DNA of 64,000 nucleotides from Roseimaritima ulvae. GTDB lineage: Bacteria > Planctomycetota > Planctomycetia > Pirellulales > Pirellulaceae. Position 1 is the first letter of the stretch; every line of letters begins with the position of its first letter. Of the stretch, positions 56,301 through 63,619 are shown piece by piece. The notes under the pieces were generated by a model that did not search any database, was not told the DNA's origin, and saw only the letters and a list, made by a program, of their open reading frames with translations. A program made the translations under genes and the position numbers. The stretch covers positions 3,887,404 to 3,951,403 of the forward strand of contig NZ_CP042914.1 of the NCBI RefSeq assembly GCF_008065135.1, in the 5' to 3' direction.

Positions 56301-56776
56301 GTGATCGCTATTTGTGCTGGCGGTGAATTGGAGACGTGAGTTGAGCCAGAGGCAAAGTCGAATCCAAAGATACTGTTTAATAGGCTGTCATCAGGGCTCC
56401 CATGCGACCCAAGCACAATGAGCACGCCCCCGCCAGATACATAGTCTGCGATGGCATTTCGTCCAGCCTCACCCAAGTTACCTTGCAGTGAATTAGTGAC
56501 AGGATTCCCGGCAGGATCGTTTCCATCACGGAGATCATAAAGGGATGGTATCACCAAGGCGTCTGCCCCTGAGAGAGCTGCAACCACACCAGCCGTGGCC
56601 GTTGATGTGAAAGTCTCTACCTGATGTCCAATCGATGCCAAAGACGCTTGGATGCCGTCGGCAGGTGCGTTTACGAGATAATCCCTGTTGTCGAAAACCG
56701 CCACGCTCGAGAGCATGCAACGGTCTTCAAGCGACTCGAATGAATGTAGACGACGACGTTTACGTTTTGTGAACAT
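50393..56776 (-). CDS. Giant exported planctomycete surface protein (LEPRxLL, GEVED, DUF11, Calx-beta, beta-helix), frameshifted near its end
   Basis: 2127 residues to a TGA at 50393. Residues 14-23 (ESLEDRCMLS) are the planctomycete LEPRxLL-like N-terminal motif. In order: a region with F-x-V-x-F-S-E-x-V repeats (Ig-like, 200-560), a GEVED domain (~565-745; FGDAPDRY..., AGWIDYDQNGSFDPSEY), DUF11 (~750-850; YTVRVENPGPEPADDVTITYALPAGT), a beta-propeller-like stretch (~875-1020), then two copies of a Calx-like plus beta-helix module flanking genuine Calx-beta domains (DETFDVALSNARF...). The last helix module ends IVAGSPLAAI-stop; with one extra C in a CCC tract the frame would join the next entry, including the dockerin. 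It is probably a cell-surface adhesion or matrix protein. A true indel or a sequence error cannot be told apart here. Confidence 0.85.
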   Translation of the reverse strand: MFTKRKRRRLHSFESLEDRCMLSSVAVFDNRDYLVNAPADGIQASLASIGHQVETFTSTATAGVVAALSGADALVIPSLYDLRDGNDPAGNPVTNSLQGNLGEAGRNAIADYVSGGGVLIVLGSHGSPDDSLLNSIFGFDFASGSTHVSNSPPAQIAITPQARETSFAGGPVEVSDHFISGWSTLPPSGKLAYEYRNSVFVQVAAAEIPFGSGRINLVGWDYAFQVNDELLDLLDRTVTGGTPNIQAIERLSPLQQTTSADAVTFRVTFSEQVENFGADDLRLVGTEAVINTPQAVADMPGVFDVRVSHLPSISSELGLELVDNATISDLTQNPLVNPVAPISETYLLERSRPRVETIRRFDPIEQVTNADQVRFLLFVSEPIENVDNSDFRLTGTASSNARMAAVQLADPSAALGPPGLTYVATVDGLDNSNGTLGLEVQLGSDIVDTLGNAIEVGPASIENQEYIIENVRPIPTFPLSSLTYRTNDPIQVNLTFSEDVFGFEPTEPMVQNAAVTYFSGGPREFMLELTPTAPLLDQTITFQIPEGVAVDGDGNPNTLSRLASWQPQLDFDFGDAPDRYKTLDSSGGPKHVIDAEVFLGGLIPDSDPDGFGSLGTGDSGDAMADDNDDFNNNDEDGWLGLRSVSLNAIPKVEVQVTNKSSEAATLAGWIDYDQNGSFDPSEYGMVDIPAGTEGQNVTLEFPRVPTDVSLGTTFARLRITTDNIDSSTPGGFADDGEVEDYQVSIVPEQGANLSITATTDPYVQAGSNFEYTVRVENPGPEPADDVTITYALPAGTQFVGGSDANWTCDAASGIVTCQHGSLGVLGTLDLAFTITSPLQNGTFTNDFSVSSTTADSDNTNNTASASTTLTGPWVRTADDALWFLDFGVGDQPVWRAAMGEEPVDVGGLAVRIGLALDGTVLVQNEDGAVFTRPGSADGIGATWKLLDAVTAGDGSTWFLGPDGPNTVDKYIYRWVSDEQPVYSDGFGVSLVADDGIVLTQNSLGAIYQRVGSDTGLGSIWQLTTVGLSAPDENAQEGGDTATYRLSRANVGGAMTVNLAVAGASSATIAEYQLHIGNGPAIDLSTGSFSVTIPADKETLDITLTAQIDATDEAETSETVLLNLLSGDYLIDSSASTASATIGQNGFLVTTDADAGTGSLRQAVLNANATAGANSITFGDGSSSGGTNFLDATPDTILLNSELVITEDLTVTGNGASSTILDGQESTRLFNIPGSAGDVTLQGLTFTRGQAPANDAGGAIANSANLQIDDSVFTANVAYLGAAINSDASLTVRRSSFLANQAGFNGGAIRVFGSATISESTFAGNSASNGGGAIINHGSLRLANATFTDNQADTGGAIENFGAGTTATVTNATIHRNTATSAGGGIRNVDGTTTVNNTIIIGNHSAVDPDVGGSFSSNAANIIGDVGSSSGFGSEITGVVASAVIDVNLADNGGPTQTHALIAGSPAIDAGNNTNATQDGMAGGTALVTDQRGPGFARIRNSTVDMGAFETTPPPGVELSLSHTTGSEAGATVVVATATADKPVVGNQTVDVMVTGTDITSADFDTLTRTITILDGQTTGQVDFTVQDDSVVEALTETATISLINPSGGLTLGASNNSATMQITDNDTASLSVNDVNVNESDGTITFTITSTLEASKDIQVEFNTTSGTASEGTDFDSGDQDVTLTAGQTSVDVIFNITDDATVELDETFDVALSNARFSNVADPFRVMIGNGTAVGTITDDDENLVAINVAPDTLAEDDAATVRLTRNNVFGTLTVNLTRNGTSTAADSEFELTVGANPPIDVSGGNFSVTFPDGDPTLDITLTALTDATDEAEADETITLDLATGNYVIDGSANTAAVTIAQNGFLVTTDTDGGTGSLRQAVLNANAIPGPDTITFGDGSASGGTNFLDAAPDTMALNLGELTITEDLTITGNGASSTILDGQESTRLFNIPGSAGDVTLQGLTFTRGQTPASDAGGAILNSANLQIVDSVFTANVAFLGAAINSDGALTVRRSSFLANQAGFNGGAVRVFGSATISESTFAGNSASNGGGAIINYGNLLLANATFTDNQADLGGAIENFGSGTTATITNTTIHRNTATLGGGIHNNGGTATLQNTIVAGSPLAAI

Positions 56777-56800
56777 GGTGAATTAGCCGATTCAATTGAT

Positions 56801-56829
56801 GAGGCACCGGTGGCGGCCTACCGCTACAT
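56801..56829. repeat. Degenerate REP half-element
   Basis: CACCGG followed by CCTACCGCTACA matches the ends of a minus-oriented REP (as in cluster F), but the hairpin core is lost. It lies upstream of the giant surface-protein start. Confidence 0.45.
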
Positions 56830-57052
56830 TGGGTTCGGACCGCAACTCGCCCGTACTGCTCAAACCGTTTCTTGACGACAGTTAACGCATTTTTTTCAAT
56901 GATTTTTGTTTAACCGCTCCTGGATCGACGTAAGTTGTTTTGGCAGAATGAGTTGTCGACACGGACGCAAGGCAAACGGCGGCCCGTTTTTTTCGCGATT
57001 TGACGCGACGAAGGCCGCAAATCACTGTTCCCGGAGCAATCCACGCGAGGCA

Positions 57053-57799
57053 ATGCAGCAAGACAGCGTTATGACACCGCCTAATCCATCAGCGTTTCAA
57101 AGCACGCACTGGAGTGTCGTGCTGCGCGCCGGCGGGGATGGTGGCGAAGACGCTAGGAGTGCTCTAGGAGAACTCTGCCAGATGTATTGGTATCCCATCT
57201 ACGCCTTTGTTCGGCGGCGCGGGAACAATCATCATGACGCAGTGGATTTGACCCAGGGTTTCTTCACCCAGCTGCTGGAAAAGCACTCCCTGACTCACGC
57301 GGACCCGCAGAATGGACGCTTTCGAGCATTCTTACTCGCGTCGGTGAAAAACTTTATGGCGAACGACTGGCGCGCCCGCAGGGCGGTTCGTCGCGGCGGC
57401 AATGTGACCACGATGTCCGTAGACAACGATGCGTTTCGCCAGCAATACCAGCAGCAACTCGCTGATGCCTGCACTCCCGAATTATTGTTCGAGCGGAGTT
57501 GGATTGATACACTGCTCCGCAGCGGGATCGAGCGATTGAGACACGAATACGGTCATGCCGGAAAATCAGTACTGTTCGATGCCATCCATTCGCATCTCGT
57601 GACCAGCAGCGAAAAGGTCCCGCAGGCTGACATTGCCGATCAACTGGGGATGACAAAGGCGGCGGTCGCCATGTCGATTCATCGGTTACGCCAGCGGTAC
57701 GCGAATGTCATCCGTGAGGCAATTGGCAGCACTGTCGCCGACCCGGAGGATATTGAGGATGAACTCGGTCGACTGTTGGCCGTGTTTGCGGCGACTTAG
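57053..57799 (+). CDS. ECF-type RNA polymerase sigma factor of the planctomycete kinase-linked group
   Basis: 248 residues from ATG 57053 (a second ATG at 57071 is possible). Region 2: FQSTHWSVVLRAGGDGGEDARSALGELCQMYWYPIYAFVRRRGNNHHDAVDLTQGFFTQLLE, with the D-A-x-D-L-T-Q core contact. Region 4: QADIADQLGMTKAAVAMSIHRLRQRY, the helix-turn-helix reading the -35. The W-Y-P-I-Y and TQGFF motifs are typical of planctomycete ECF factors encoded beside serine/threonine kinases. The kinase gene starts 33 bp downstream, so the kinase probably regulates it by phosphorylation or acts in its pathway (inference). No anti-sigma gene is seen. Confidence 0.9.
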   Translation: MQQDSVMTPPNPSAFQSTHWSVVLRAGGDGGEDARSALGELCQMYWYPIYAFVRRRGNNHHDAVDLTQGFFTQLLEKHSLTHADPQNGRFRAFLLASVKNFMANDWRARRAVRRGGNVTTMSVDNDAFRQQYQQQLADACTPELLFERSWIDTLLRSGIERLRHEYGHAGKSVLFDAIHSHLVTSSEKVPQADIADQLGMTKAAVAMSIHRLRQRYANVIREAIGSTVADPEDIEDELGRLLAVFAAT

Positions 57800-57832
57800 T
57801 ACTTCCAACACTACCTGAAACTCGCAAATCCC

Positions 57833-60800
57833 ATGACGAGAGATGCAGTCAACCGGTGTGTGGGGTGCGGCCAGGAGATCCTGTCAACCGTCGCCGGCGA
57901 CCAATGCGCTCTATGTCTGCTGAAACTGGTGGCTGACGCAAAGAGTTCGACCAGTAGTATTCTGTCGGGACACGATGGGCTTGAATTCCTCAAACAGGGC
58001 GTGTTGCCCCGCTTTGACGACTATGAACTGATCGAAGAGATTGCCCGTGGTGGCATGGGAGTTGTGTACCTCGCCAAACAGCTGAGCCTGCGTCGGCCCG
58101 TCGCCATCAAGATGATTCTGGCCGGTCAACTGGCTACCGAGGAGTCGATTCAGCGATTCCGAAACGAGGCCGAAGCTGCCGCAAAACTCGATCATCCAGG
58201 AATCGTCCCGATCTACGAAGTTGGTGAGTTCCAGGGGCAACACTTTTTCAGTATGAAATTGATCGACGGGGCGAGTCTGTCTGAGCGGCTGAGCGAATTC
58301 GCATTGACGGCCACGATGTCGGAGTCAGAGGTCCGTCGGCGACAACGCGTGATTGCGTCGCTGATCGAAAAGATCGCCCGCACTCTGGCCTTTGCGCACG
58401 AACGAGGAGTACTACATCGTGATGTAAAGCCAGGCAATATCCTGGTCGATGGCGACGGCGCACCGCACCTGACTGATTTTGGTCTCGCCAAGTTGACCGG
58501 GCATCAAGCCAGCGGCTTGACACTGTCGTCAGCCGTGCTGGGCAGTCCGAGTTACATGGCCCCGGAACAGGCGGTCGGCAATCCAGAACAGGTAACCACA
58601 TCCGCGGACGTTTACGGCGTCGGCGCGGTGTTGTACGAACTGCTCACCGGCCAGCCTCCGTTTGTCGGCAGGACGGCACTGGAAACGATGCAACAAGTCG
58701 CAGAACGGTCGCCGGTCCGTCCGTCGCAGTTCGGCCGCAACGTCCACCCTGATCTCGAAACCATCACGCTCAAGTGCCTCGAAAAGCAACCGGAACGACG
58801 GTATGCAGGTGCTGCCGCGGTCGCGGAGGAGCTGGCACGGTTCCTGCGCGGCGAGCCGATTCGTGCACGACCGATTGGCCTGAGAGAATACGCTTGGCGT
58901 TGGATGCAACGCAATCCGGTTGTATCCGTGATGACAGCGTCGCTTCTGTTGGCGATTTGCATCGGCTCCGTTGCGGCGCTGTGGCAGTGGCGACGCGCTG
59001 AAACAGCTAACGTTGACCTTGCCGTCAGTGTTGAACATCTAAAGTGGCGTGAGATCGACGCCACCCTTGAGGCCGGTGAGTCTTCTCGCGCTCTGGCCAA
59101 AGTAGCCTCACTGATTCGCGACGACGAAACCGACTGGAAAGCGGCCATGTTCGGCATGTCGATCATGGCACAGCATCGCTTTCCGCTACCTGTCTCCGCA
59201 CCGATCCTGCATCCCCACGGCGCCGAATTGTGTGTGGCAAGATTGAGCCCGGACGGCCGTCGGATCGTCACCGCGTCGTACGACGCAACGGCACGCCTCT
59301 GGGATCCGCTCACATCGAAACAGGTTCTTCCCGCCCTGCAGCACGATGGCGTCGTCAACTGGGCCGAGTTCAGCCCCGATGGACAGACACTTGTCACGTG
59401 CTCCAACGACCAAACCGTGCGTTTCTGGGATGTCGAAACCGGCAAACCCGTCGGTGAACCGATTGTGCACGGTGAACGCGTCGTTCGCGTCCATTTCAAC
59501 AACGACGGCCGTTATCTGCTGACGCGTACGAATCGCTTCGTGTCAGTCTTCAACGTGAACGCCGACGACCACCGGCGGCTGATCGGGCCAGTGGAACACA
59601 AGGGCCGAGTTGTGGCAGCAAAGTTCCTGCCGGATGGCGAGACGTTGTTCACGGCCCAGCGTGCCGGCAAGGACTCGCTCGTCCAAGCTTGGGACGTGGC
59701 GTCTAGCACGCAGCGTATCCGGCTTGCGACGAGCCCACTGGTCGCTGCCGATATTGCCGCTGACCTCAGGACCGTGGCGACGGTAACGGCCGGTCGCTTT
59801 GGCGGCGCGATTTGGAACGGAGGGAACGGAGAACTGGTGCACGAGATCACGACTAGCAACGGCGAGATGACGGACGTCCTCTTGAGCCCTGACGGCAATA
59901 GTGTTGCGTTTGTTGGCCGAAACCACTGGGCTCGCATCTGGAACACTGCAACCGGGCTCCCGGTCACGCCGGAACTCTCCCATTACTATCTGCTGAAAGG
60001 AGTCGCGTTTTCCGACAGCGGAGACCGTATTTTGACGTGGGCCGACGATTCCGTGGCTCAGCTCTGGGACGCGGCGTCGGGGGCGAAACTGTGCGAACCG
60101 ATGCGGCATACTCACCGTGTGAAGCACGCCGAATTTGGCAAGCTGTCCGAAGACGATGTCATCCTGACGATGCTCTCGCATACGAAAACACGTCCGGGGA
60201 CATCCGGAACCGGGGCGGCCATGCTTTGGCGGATTCAGGACACGGTCAAACCGGAAAGCAGGACGGTCGGCGTTGAGCCTCGCACTTACGACGCAGGAAC
60301 GCTAAGTCGTGACGGCACCCGCATCGTGATCGGCAAAACGACGCAGGAGGTCTGGGTGATGGACACGGCCAGCGGTCAACCGGTGTGTGGGCCACTGAAG
60401 GTGAACGGCGGTCCGTGGGGACTTCTCTTTAGCCCAGATTCCGAACGTCTCATCACGACCACATCACGCGGCCAGGTCGGTGTATGGGATGTCCCAAGCG
60501 GGAAACTCGTCGCTACGCCGGTGCAGGTAGACACCATGATTCAACCCGCGGAGATCACCACGGACGGTCGTTACTTCGCCACCGGTTCCACCGATGGTTT
60601 CGTGAGACTCTGGGATGCGGCAACAGGTCGCGTCGTTCACGCCATGCAGCACGGTTGCGAAATCAACTCGCTGGACTTTTCGTTCGACGGCACGCGGTTG
60701 GCAAGTGCGGGCGAAGATCGCATCACGCGCGTCTGGGACACGCAGACAGGCACGTGTGATCTTGAGCTGAAGGGACATGGAAACGAAGTGATGGTCGTCT

Positions 60801-61483
60801 CGTTCGCCCCTGACGGTCGTCGCGTGGTCACGGCGTCACAGGACTTCACCGCCCGGATTTGGGACGCCACAAGCGGCCACGAGATCGCCCGCCTGCCACA
60901 CCAGGGTGAAGTGATTGACGCAATCTTCAGTCCTGACGGACGCTACATTGCGACCGCGTCCCGCGACCGGACGGCCGTGATTTGGGACGCCGAAACCGGA
61001 CGCCCGCACTCCAATAGCTTGATGCACAAACAGGCCGTTAGGAACGTGCGATTCAGTCCCGACAGTCAACGACTCGTGACACTCGACTTTCGCGGACTAC
61101 GCCTGTGGGACGTCGCCACAGGCCATCCGCTGACTGTTCATCTGCCCCAAATCGTACAGGGTGGCGCCGGTTTCCAGTCAAACACCGGACGCGCTGGATT
61201 CACGCCCGACGGCAACGCGGTCTTCCTTGCAGGCGACAGCCCCGAATCGCTGCTTTGGCACGTCCCCGTGCCGCCACCGCACATTCCGGCTTGGTTCCCT
61301 GACTTCCTGGAAGCCGTCGCCGGCCAGCGATTCGAGCCGGGAACGGACGTTACGGCGACGGTACCGCCGACCCGCTTTCTGATCATCCGCAATCGTCTCT
61401 CAGCATCTTCCGAATTGGACTACTACACAACCTGGGCACAGGAGTGGCTCAGAAACGTACCCGACGAGGAGTTTGGCCAATGA
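57833..61483 (+). CDS. Transmembrane Ser/Thr protein kinase with C-terminal WD40 repeats
   Basis: 1216 residues. An N-terminal zinc finger-like motif has C9, C12, C25 and C28. The kinase domain spans ~63-340: ARGGMGVVYLAKQ (glycine loop), K93 in AIK, HRDVKPGN (catalytic loop, 195-202) and DFG at 215-217, followed by SPSYMAPEQA. A membrane helix lies at about 362-386 (VVSVMTASLLLAICIGSVAALW). At least ten WD40 blades follow outside the membrane, for example VARLSPDGRRIVTASYDATARLWDP and VMVVSFAPDGRRVVTASQDFTARIWDA. The architecture suggests ligand binding by the propeller and signalling inward. It pairs with the ECF sigma gene immediately upstream. Confidence 0.95.
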   Translation: MTRDAVNRCVGCGQEILSTVAGDQCALCLLKLVADAKSSTSSILSGHDGLEFLKQGVLPRFDDYELIEEIARGGMGVVYLAKQLSLRRPVAIKMILAGQLATEESIQRFRNEAEAAAKLDHPGIVPIYEVGEFQGQHFFSMKLIDGASLSERLSEFALTATMSESEVRRRQRVIASLIEKIARTLAFAHERGVLHRDVKPGNILVDGDGAPHLTDFGLAKLTGHQASGLTLSSAVLGSPSYMAPEQAVGNPEQVTTSADVYGVGAVLYELLTGQPPFVGRTALETMQQVAERSPVRPSQFGRNVHPDLETITLKCLEKQPERRYAGAAAVAEELARFLRGEPIRARPIGLREYAWRWMQRNPVVSVMTASLLLAICIGSVAALWQWRRAETANVDLAVSVEHLKWREIDATLEAGESSRALAKVASLIRDDETDWKAAMFGMSIMAQHRFPLPVSAPILHPHGAELCVARLSPDGRRIVTASYDATARLWDPLTSKQVLPALQHDGVVNWAEFSPDGQTLVTCSNDQTVRFWDVETGKPVGEPIVHGERVVRVHFNNDGRYLLTRTNRFVSVFNVNADDHRRLIGPVEHKGRVVAAKFLPDGETLFTAQRAGKDSLVQAWDVASSTQRIRLATSPLVAADIAADLRTVATVTAGRFGGAIWNGGNGELVHEITTSNGEMTDVLLSPDGNSVAFVGRNHWARIWNTATGLPVTPELSHYYLLKGVAFSDSGDRILTWADDSVAQLWDAASGAKLCEPMRHTHRVKHAEFGKLSEDDVILTMLSHTKTRPGTSGTGAAMLWRIQDTVKPESRTVGVEPRTYDAGTLSRDGTRIVIGKTTQEVWVMDTASGQPVCGPLKVNGGPWGLLFSPDSERLITTTSRGQVGVWDVPSGKLVATPVQVDTMIQPAEITTDGRYFATGSTDGFVRLWDAATGRVVHAMQHGCEINSLDFSFDGTRLASAGEDRITRVWDTQTGTCDLELKGHGNEVMVVSFAPDGRRVVTASQDFTARIWDATSGHEIARLPHQGEVIDAIFSPDGRYIATASRDRTAVIWDAETGRPHSNSLMHKQAVRNVRFSPDSQRLVTLDFRGLRLWDVATGHPLTVHLPQIVQGGAGFQSNTGRAGFTPDGNAVFLAGDSPESLLWHVPVPPPHIPAWFPDFLEAVAGQRFEPGTDVTATVPPTRFLIIRNRLSASSELDYYTTWAQEWLRNVPDEEFGQ

Positions 61484-61740
61484 CGGACCGAAGGGGGCGG
61501 GGACAGGGCATGCGTGATGGATGACGCGTGTTGCTCTGCCGGGAAGGCTGGATAGCGAAGGGCCGGTCCCCACGCGACCGTATTTGTCCGATCCTTCAGT
61601 CACTAGATTTCTAGACGCTCGATTTGAGTTGGCTCGGTTCGCCCTTGTTGGGAGCTTGCATTGCTTGAATGCATTACGCACAAAGCGTAACGCAGGTTGC
61701 TTAATTTGGCGAAGGGATGAATTGACGAATCCATTTACTT

Positions 61741-61890
61741 GAGGCGGTGTGGTTGGGAACGGCGAATGGGTAAGACGTCGCTGGTGATGCGGGCGATGAG
61801 CAAGCTGCCGAAGAGGTCGTTTATCCCGGTCTATGTTGACCTGTGCCCATCGGAGGGATCCGCTTCGTTCGTGATCAAGGACCGTTTCTT
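61741..61890 (+). pseudogene. AAA/P-loop ATPase remnant
   Basis: The frame from ATG 61766 reads MGKTSLVMRAMSKLPKRSF and then PVYVDLCPSEGSASF. This matches the Walker A region of planctomycete-type P-loop ATPases (R-x-M-G-K-T-S-L-x-x-R). It lacks the rest of the ATPase and runs into a palindromic element at 61891, where it stops (TGA 61898-61900). The region from 61484 to 61740 holds no recognisable gene. Confidence 0.6.
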
Positions 61891-62085
61891 GGGGACGTGA
61901 AAGGTATTACTGCAGAATTGGATCTTGGGGCCGCTTGCTTCAGCCTCCTTTTTAAGGAGGGTCGAGCCTTAGCGAGGGGAGGTGCTTATAATTTTTGCGG
62001 CGGCGCGGTCGCCCTCTCCTCGCTGACGCTCGACTCTCCCAGAGGGAGAGTGAAGTGAATCCGTCATTAATACACTTCACGTCCC
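61891..62085. repeat. MITE-like element with ~21-bp terminal inverted repeats
   Basis: GGGGACGTGAAAGGTATTAC at the left end (61891-61912) is imperfectly inverted at 62065-62085. The 150-bp interior has a hairpin-rich purine/pyrimidine tract (CTCCTTTTTAAGGAGG, then CCCTCTCC and GGGAGAG blocks) and no gene. It abuts the ATPase remnant and may have interrupted that gene. Confidence 0.6.
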
Positions 62086-62111
62086 TGCGGCTGTGGATTA
62101 ACCAGCTTTAC

Positions 62112-62528
62112 TCATGATGTAAATCGCTCCGGCGCAGACGAATTGCAGGTATCGCCGGTACAGCGGCCGGTCAGGCGGAGGCGGTTCTTGGCGAAGACGT
62201 GGTAGCCGAAATTTAGGGCGTGTGAGATGCCGGGCAGGCGGGTTGGCCAGATGAGTGGGCCGAAGCCAACGGCGGAGTAGAGTTGGCGAAAAACTTCGAC
62301 GCCGATGATCCACTGGCCGTCCGGAAGTCGACCGTGGATTTCGTCCATGAACTGGGTGGGTGTCTTAGCGTATTCTTCCGCATTGAATTCTGGGGCTGCG
62401 ATGTCGGTGAATTGAATGTGGTCTTTGCGATCGAGCCATTTCAGGAGCTTAATTTCACGCAGGCACAGGGGGCACTCGCCGTCGTAGAAGACTTCGACCG
62501 TGTGTCCGGCTGATAAGTGTTGGTTCAT
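62112..62528 (-). CDS. DCC-family thiol-disulfide oxidoreductase-like protein (DUF393)
   Basis: 138 residues. [33 protein letters not shown] contains the family D-x-x-C-P-L-C motif (YDGECPLC, residues ~15-22), a C-x-x-C redox site. Later G-x-x-V-F-R-x-L-Y ([13 protein letters not shown]) and W-P-T/I also fit DUF393. The exact substrate is unknown. A single minus-strand gene, starting at ATG 62528. Confidence 0.85.
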   Translation of the reverse strand: MNQHLSAGHTVEVFYDGECPLCLREIKLLKWLDRKDHIQFTDIAAPEFNAEEYAKTPTQFMDEIHGRLPDGQWIIGVEVFRQLYSAVGFGPLIWPTRLPGISHALNFGYHVFAKNRLRLTGRCTGDTCNSSAPERFTS

Positions 62529-62689
62529 TGGATTCTCAAGCCCTCCTCTCGCTGCGTTCGGGCTTCACGGAAGGACGCTGGTGTGTTTTTAGTGGATTAG
62601 GACTTCGTGTCGACGCGGCGTGACGGGGTGAATGGTGGGTATCCATAGAAGGATAGATGTCTGGCAAGTTCGGTTGCGGGGATCGCTAA

Positions 62690-62795
62690 GTAGCATGGGC
62701 CCCTGGCCCGTGTACCTGCTGCCGATCCCTTGAAGAAACGCGGGCCGGGGACCCATGCTACGAGATAGATTCCAAACTCTGGCGAGTTCGGCTAC
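62690..62795. repeat. REPIN-like element of a fourth family plus a single arm of family two
   Basis: Arms at 62690-62712 and 62739-62761 are inverted, each beginning GTAGCATGGG from its outer end and folding into a G/C-rich hairpin. A single GTAGCCGAAC-type arm of the family seen at 30019 follows at 62772-62795. Both lie between the DCC and DUF4956 genes; the interval 62529-62802 has no gene. Confidence 0.75.
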
Positions 62796-62802
62796 GGGTG
62801 CG

Positions 62803-63468
62803 TTAGGCGTCGCACCAGACTTGCAGCGTTGCTTTGTTCTGCTGCAGGTCGATGCTTTTGACTTGTACTCGCGTTATTGGCATCCCGGTGCGGGCCCGCA
62901 AGTCGTCCAGCAGCGGCTCCCGCATCGACTCCCCTAACCATTCCGGCTTGTCGTATTCGATCGTGTACTTGGCGGCTTTACCCGATGAACCGTTGCCGTT
63001 TTTGCCTTCCCCGTTCTTCTTGGGTACCGCTTCCGTCTGGCCTCGACCAACCATCCATTCCTTTAACATCGCGCCGGCGAAGATAAACATGTTGACGGTC
63101 GCCAATTCCACATAACTCGTCTTCTTGTTGCTGAGCGAATTGATCACCGCCAGCCCGATCACGATGAACAGATACGTCATCTCTTTGGTGCAGATCGTGT
63201 CGGTGCGATAACGCAGCACTCCGAAGATGGCGAACAAGCCCAAGGCCATACCGATATCGATTTCCAGCTTCTTCAGCGTAAAGCAGATGAAGAACACGGT
63301 CACGTTCAGCATCACCGCTGTGAATGCAAACTCTCGCTGCCGCTGCGTCGGATAGATCGCGAAGTAGACGACCAAGGTGAGGAAGAACAGATTGATCCCA
63401 AACCGCACCAGCAGCTTGATCAGGTCGTCGTCGTAAAGCGGGATTTCAAGAAATTCCATCAAAGCCAT
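62803..63468 (-). CDS. DUF4956 membrane protein
   Basis: 221 residues. Four membrane segments in the first half: LLVRFGINLFFLTLVVYFAI, FAFTAVMLNVTVFFICFTL, IGMALGLFAIFGVLRYRTD and MTYLFIVIGLAVINSL. The G-L-F-A-I-F-G-V-L-R-Y-R-T motif is characteristic of DUF4956. A K/G/N-rich linker (~145-160) joins a soluble C-terminal domain ending VKSIDLQQNKATLQVWCDA. Genes of this family usually neighbour CotH-type kinases and VTC-like polyphosphate polymerase domains; the CotH-like gene is next upstream. The function is unknown. Confidence 0.86.
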   Translation of the reverse strand: MALMEFLEIPLYDDDLIKLLVRFGINLFFLTLVVYFAIYPTQRQREFAFTAVMLNVTVFFICFTLKKLEIDIGMALGLFAIFGVLRYRTDTICTKEMTYLFIVIGLAVINSLSNKKTSYVELATVNMFIFAGAMLKEWMVGRGQTEAVPKKNGEGKNGNGSSGKAAKYTIEYDKPEWLGESMREPLLDDLRARTGMPITRVQVKSIDLQQNKATLQVWCDA

Positions 63469-63619
63469 CGATTATGTGACAAGCCGTTTTGATTCCTCTC
63501 CCCCGCTATTCGCATCGCGGCGAGGGAGAGGAGACATTCTACCAATTGATTTCACAAACCCGTCAACCACAGACATGCGGCTGCAGGCTGCCCCATGCCT
63601 GCGGCTGACGGAGAAGCGA

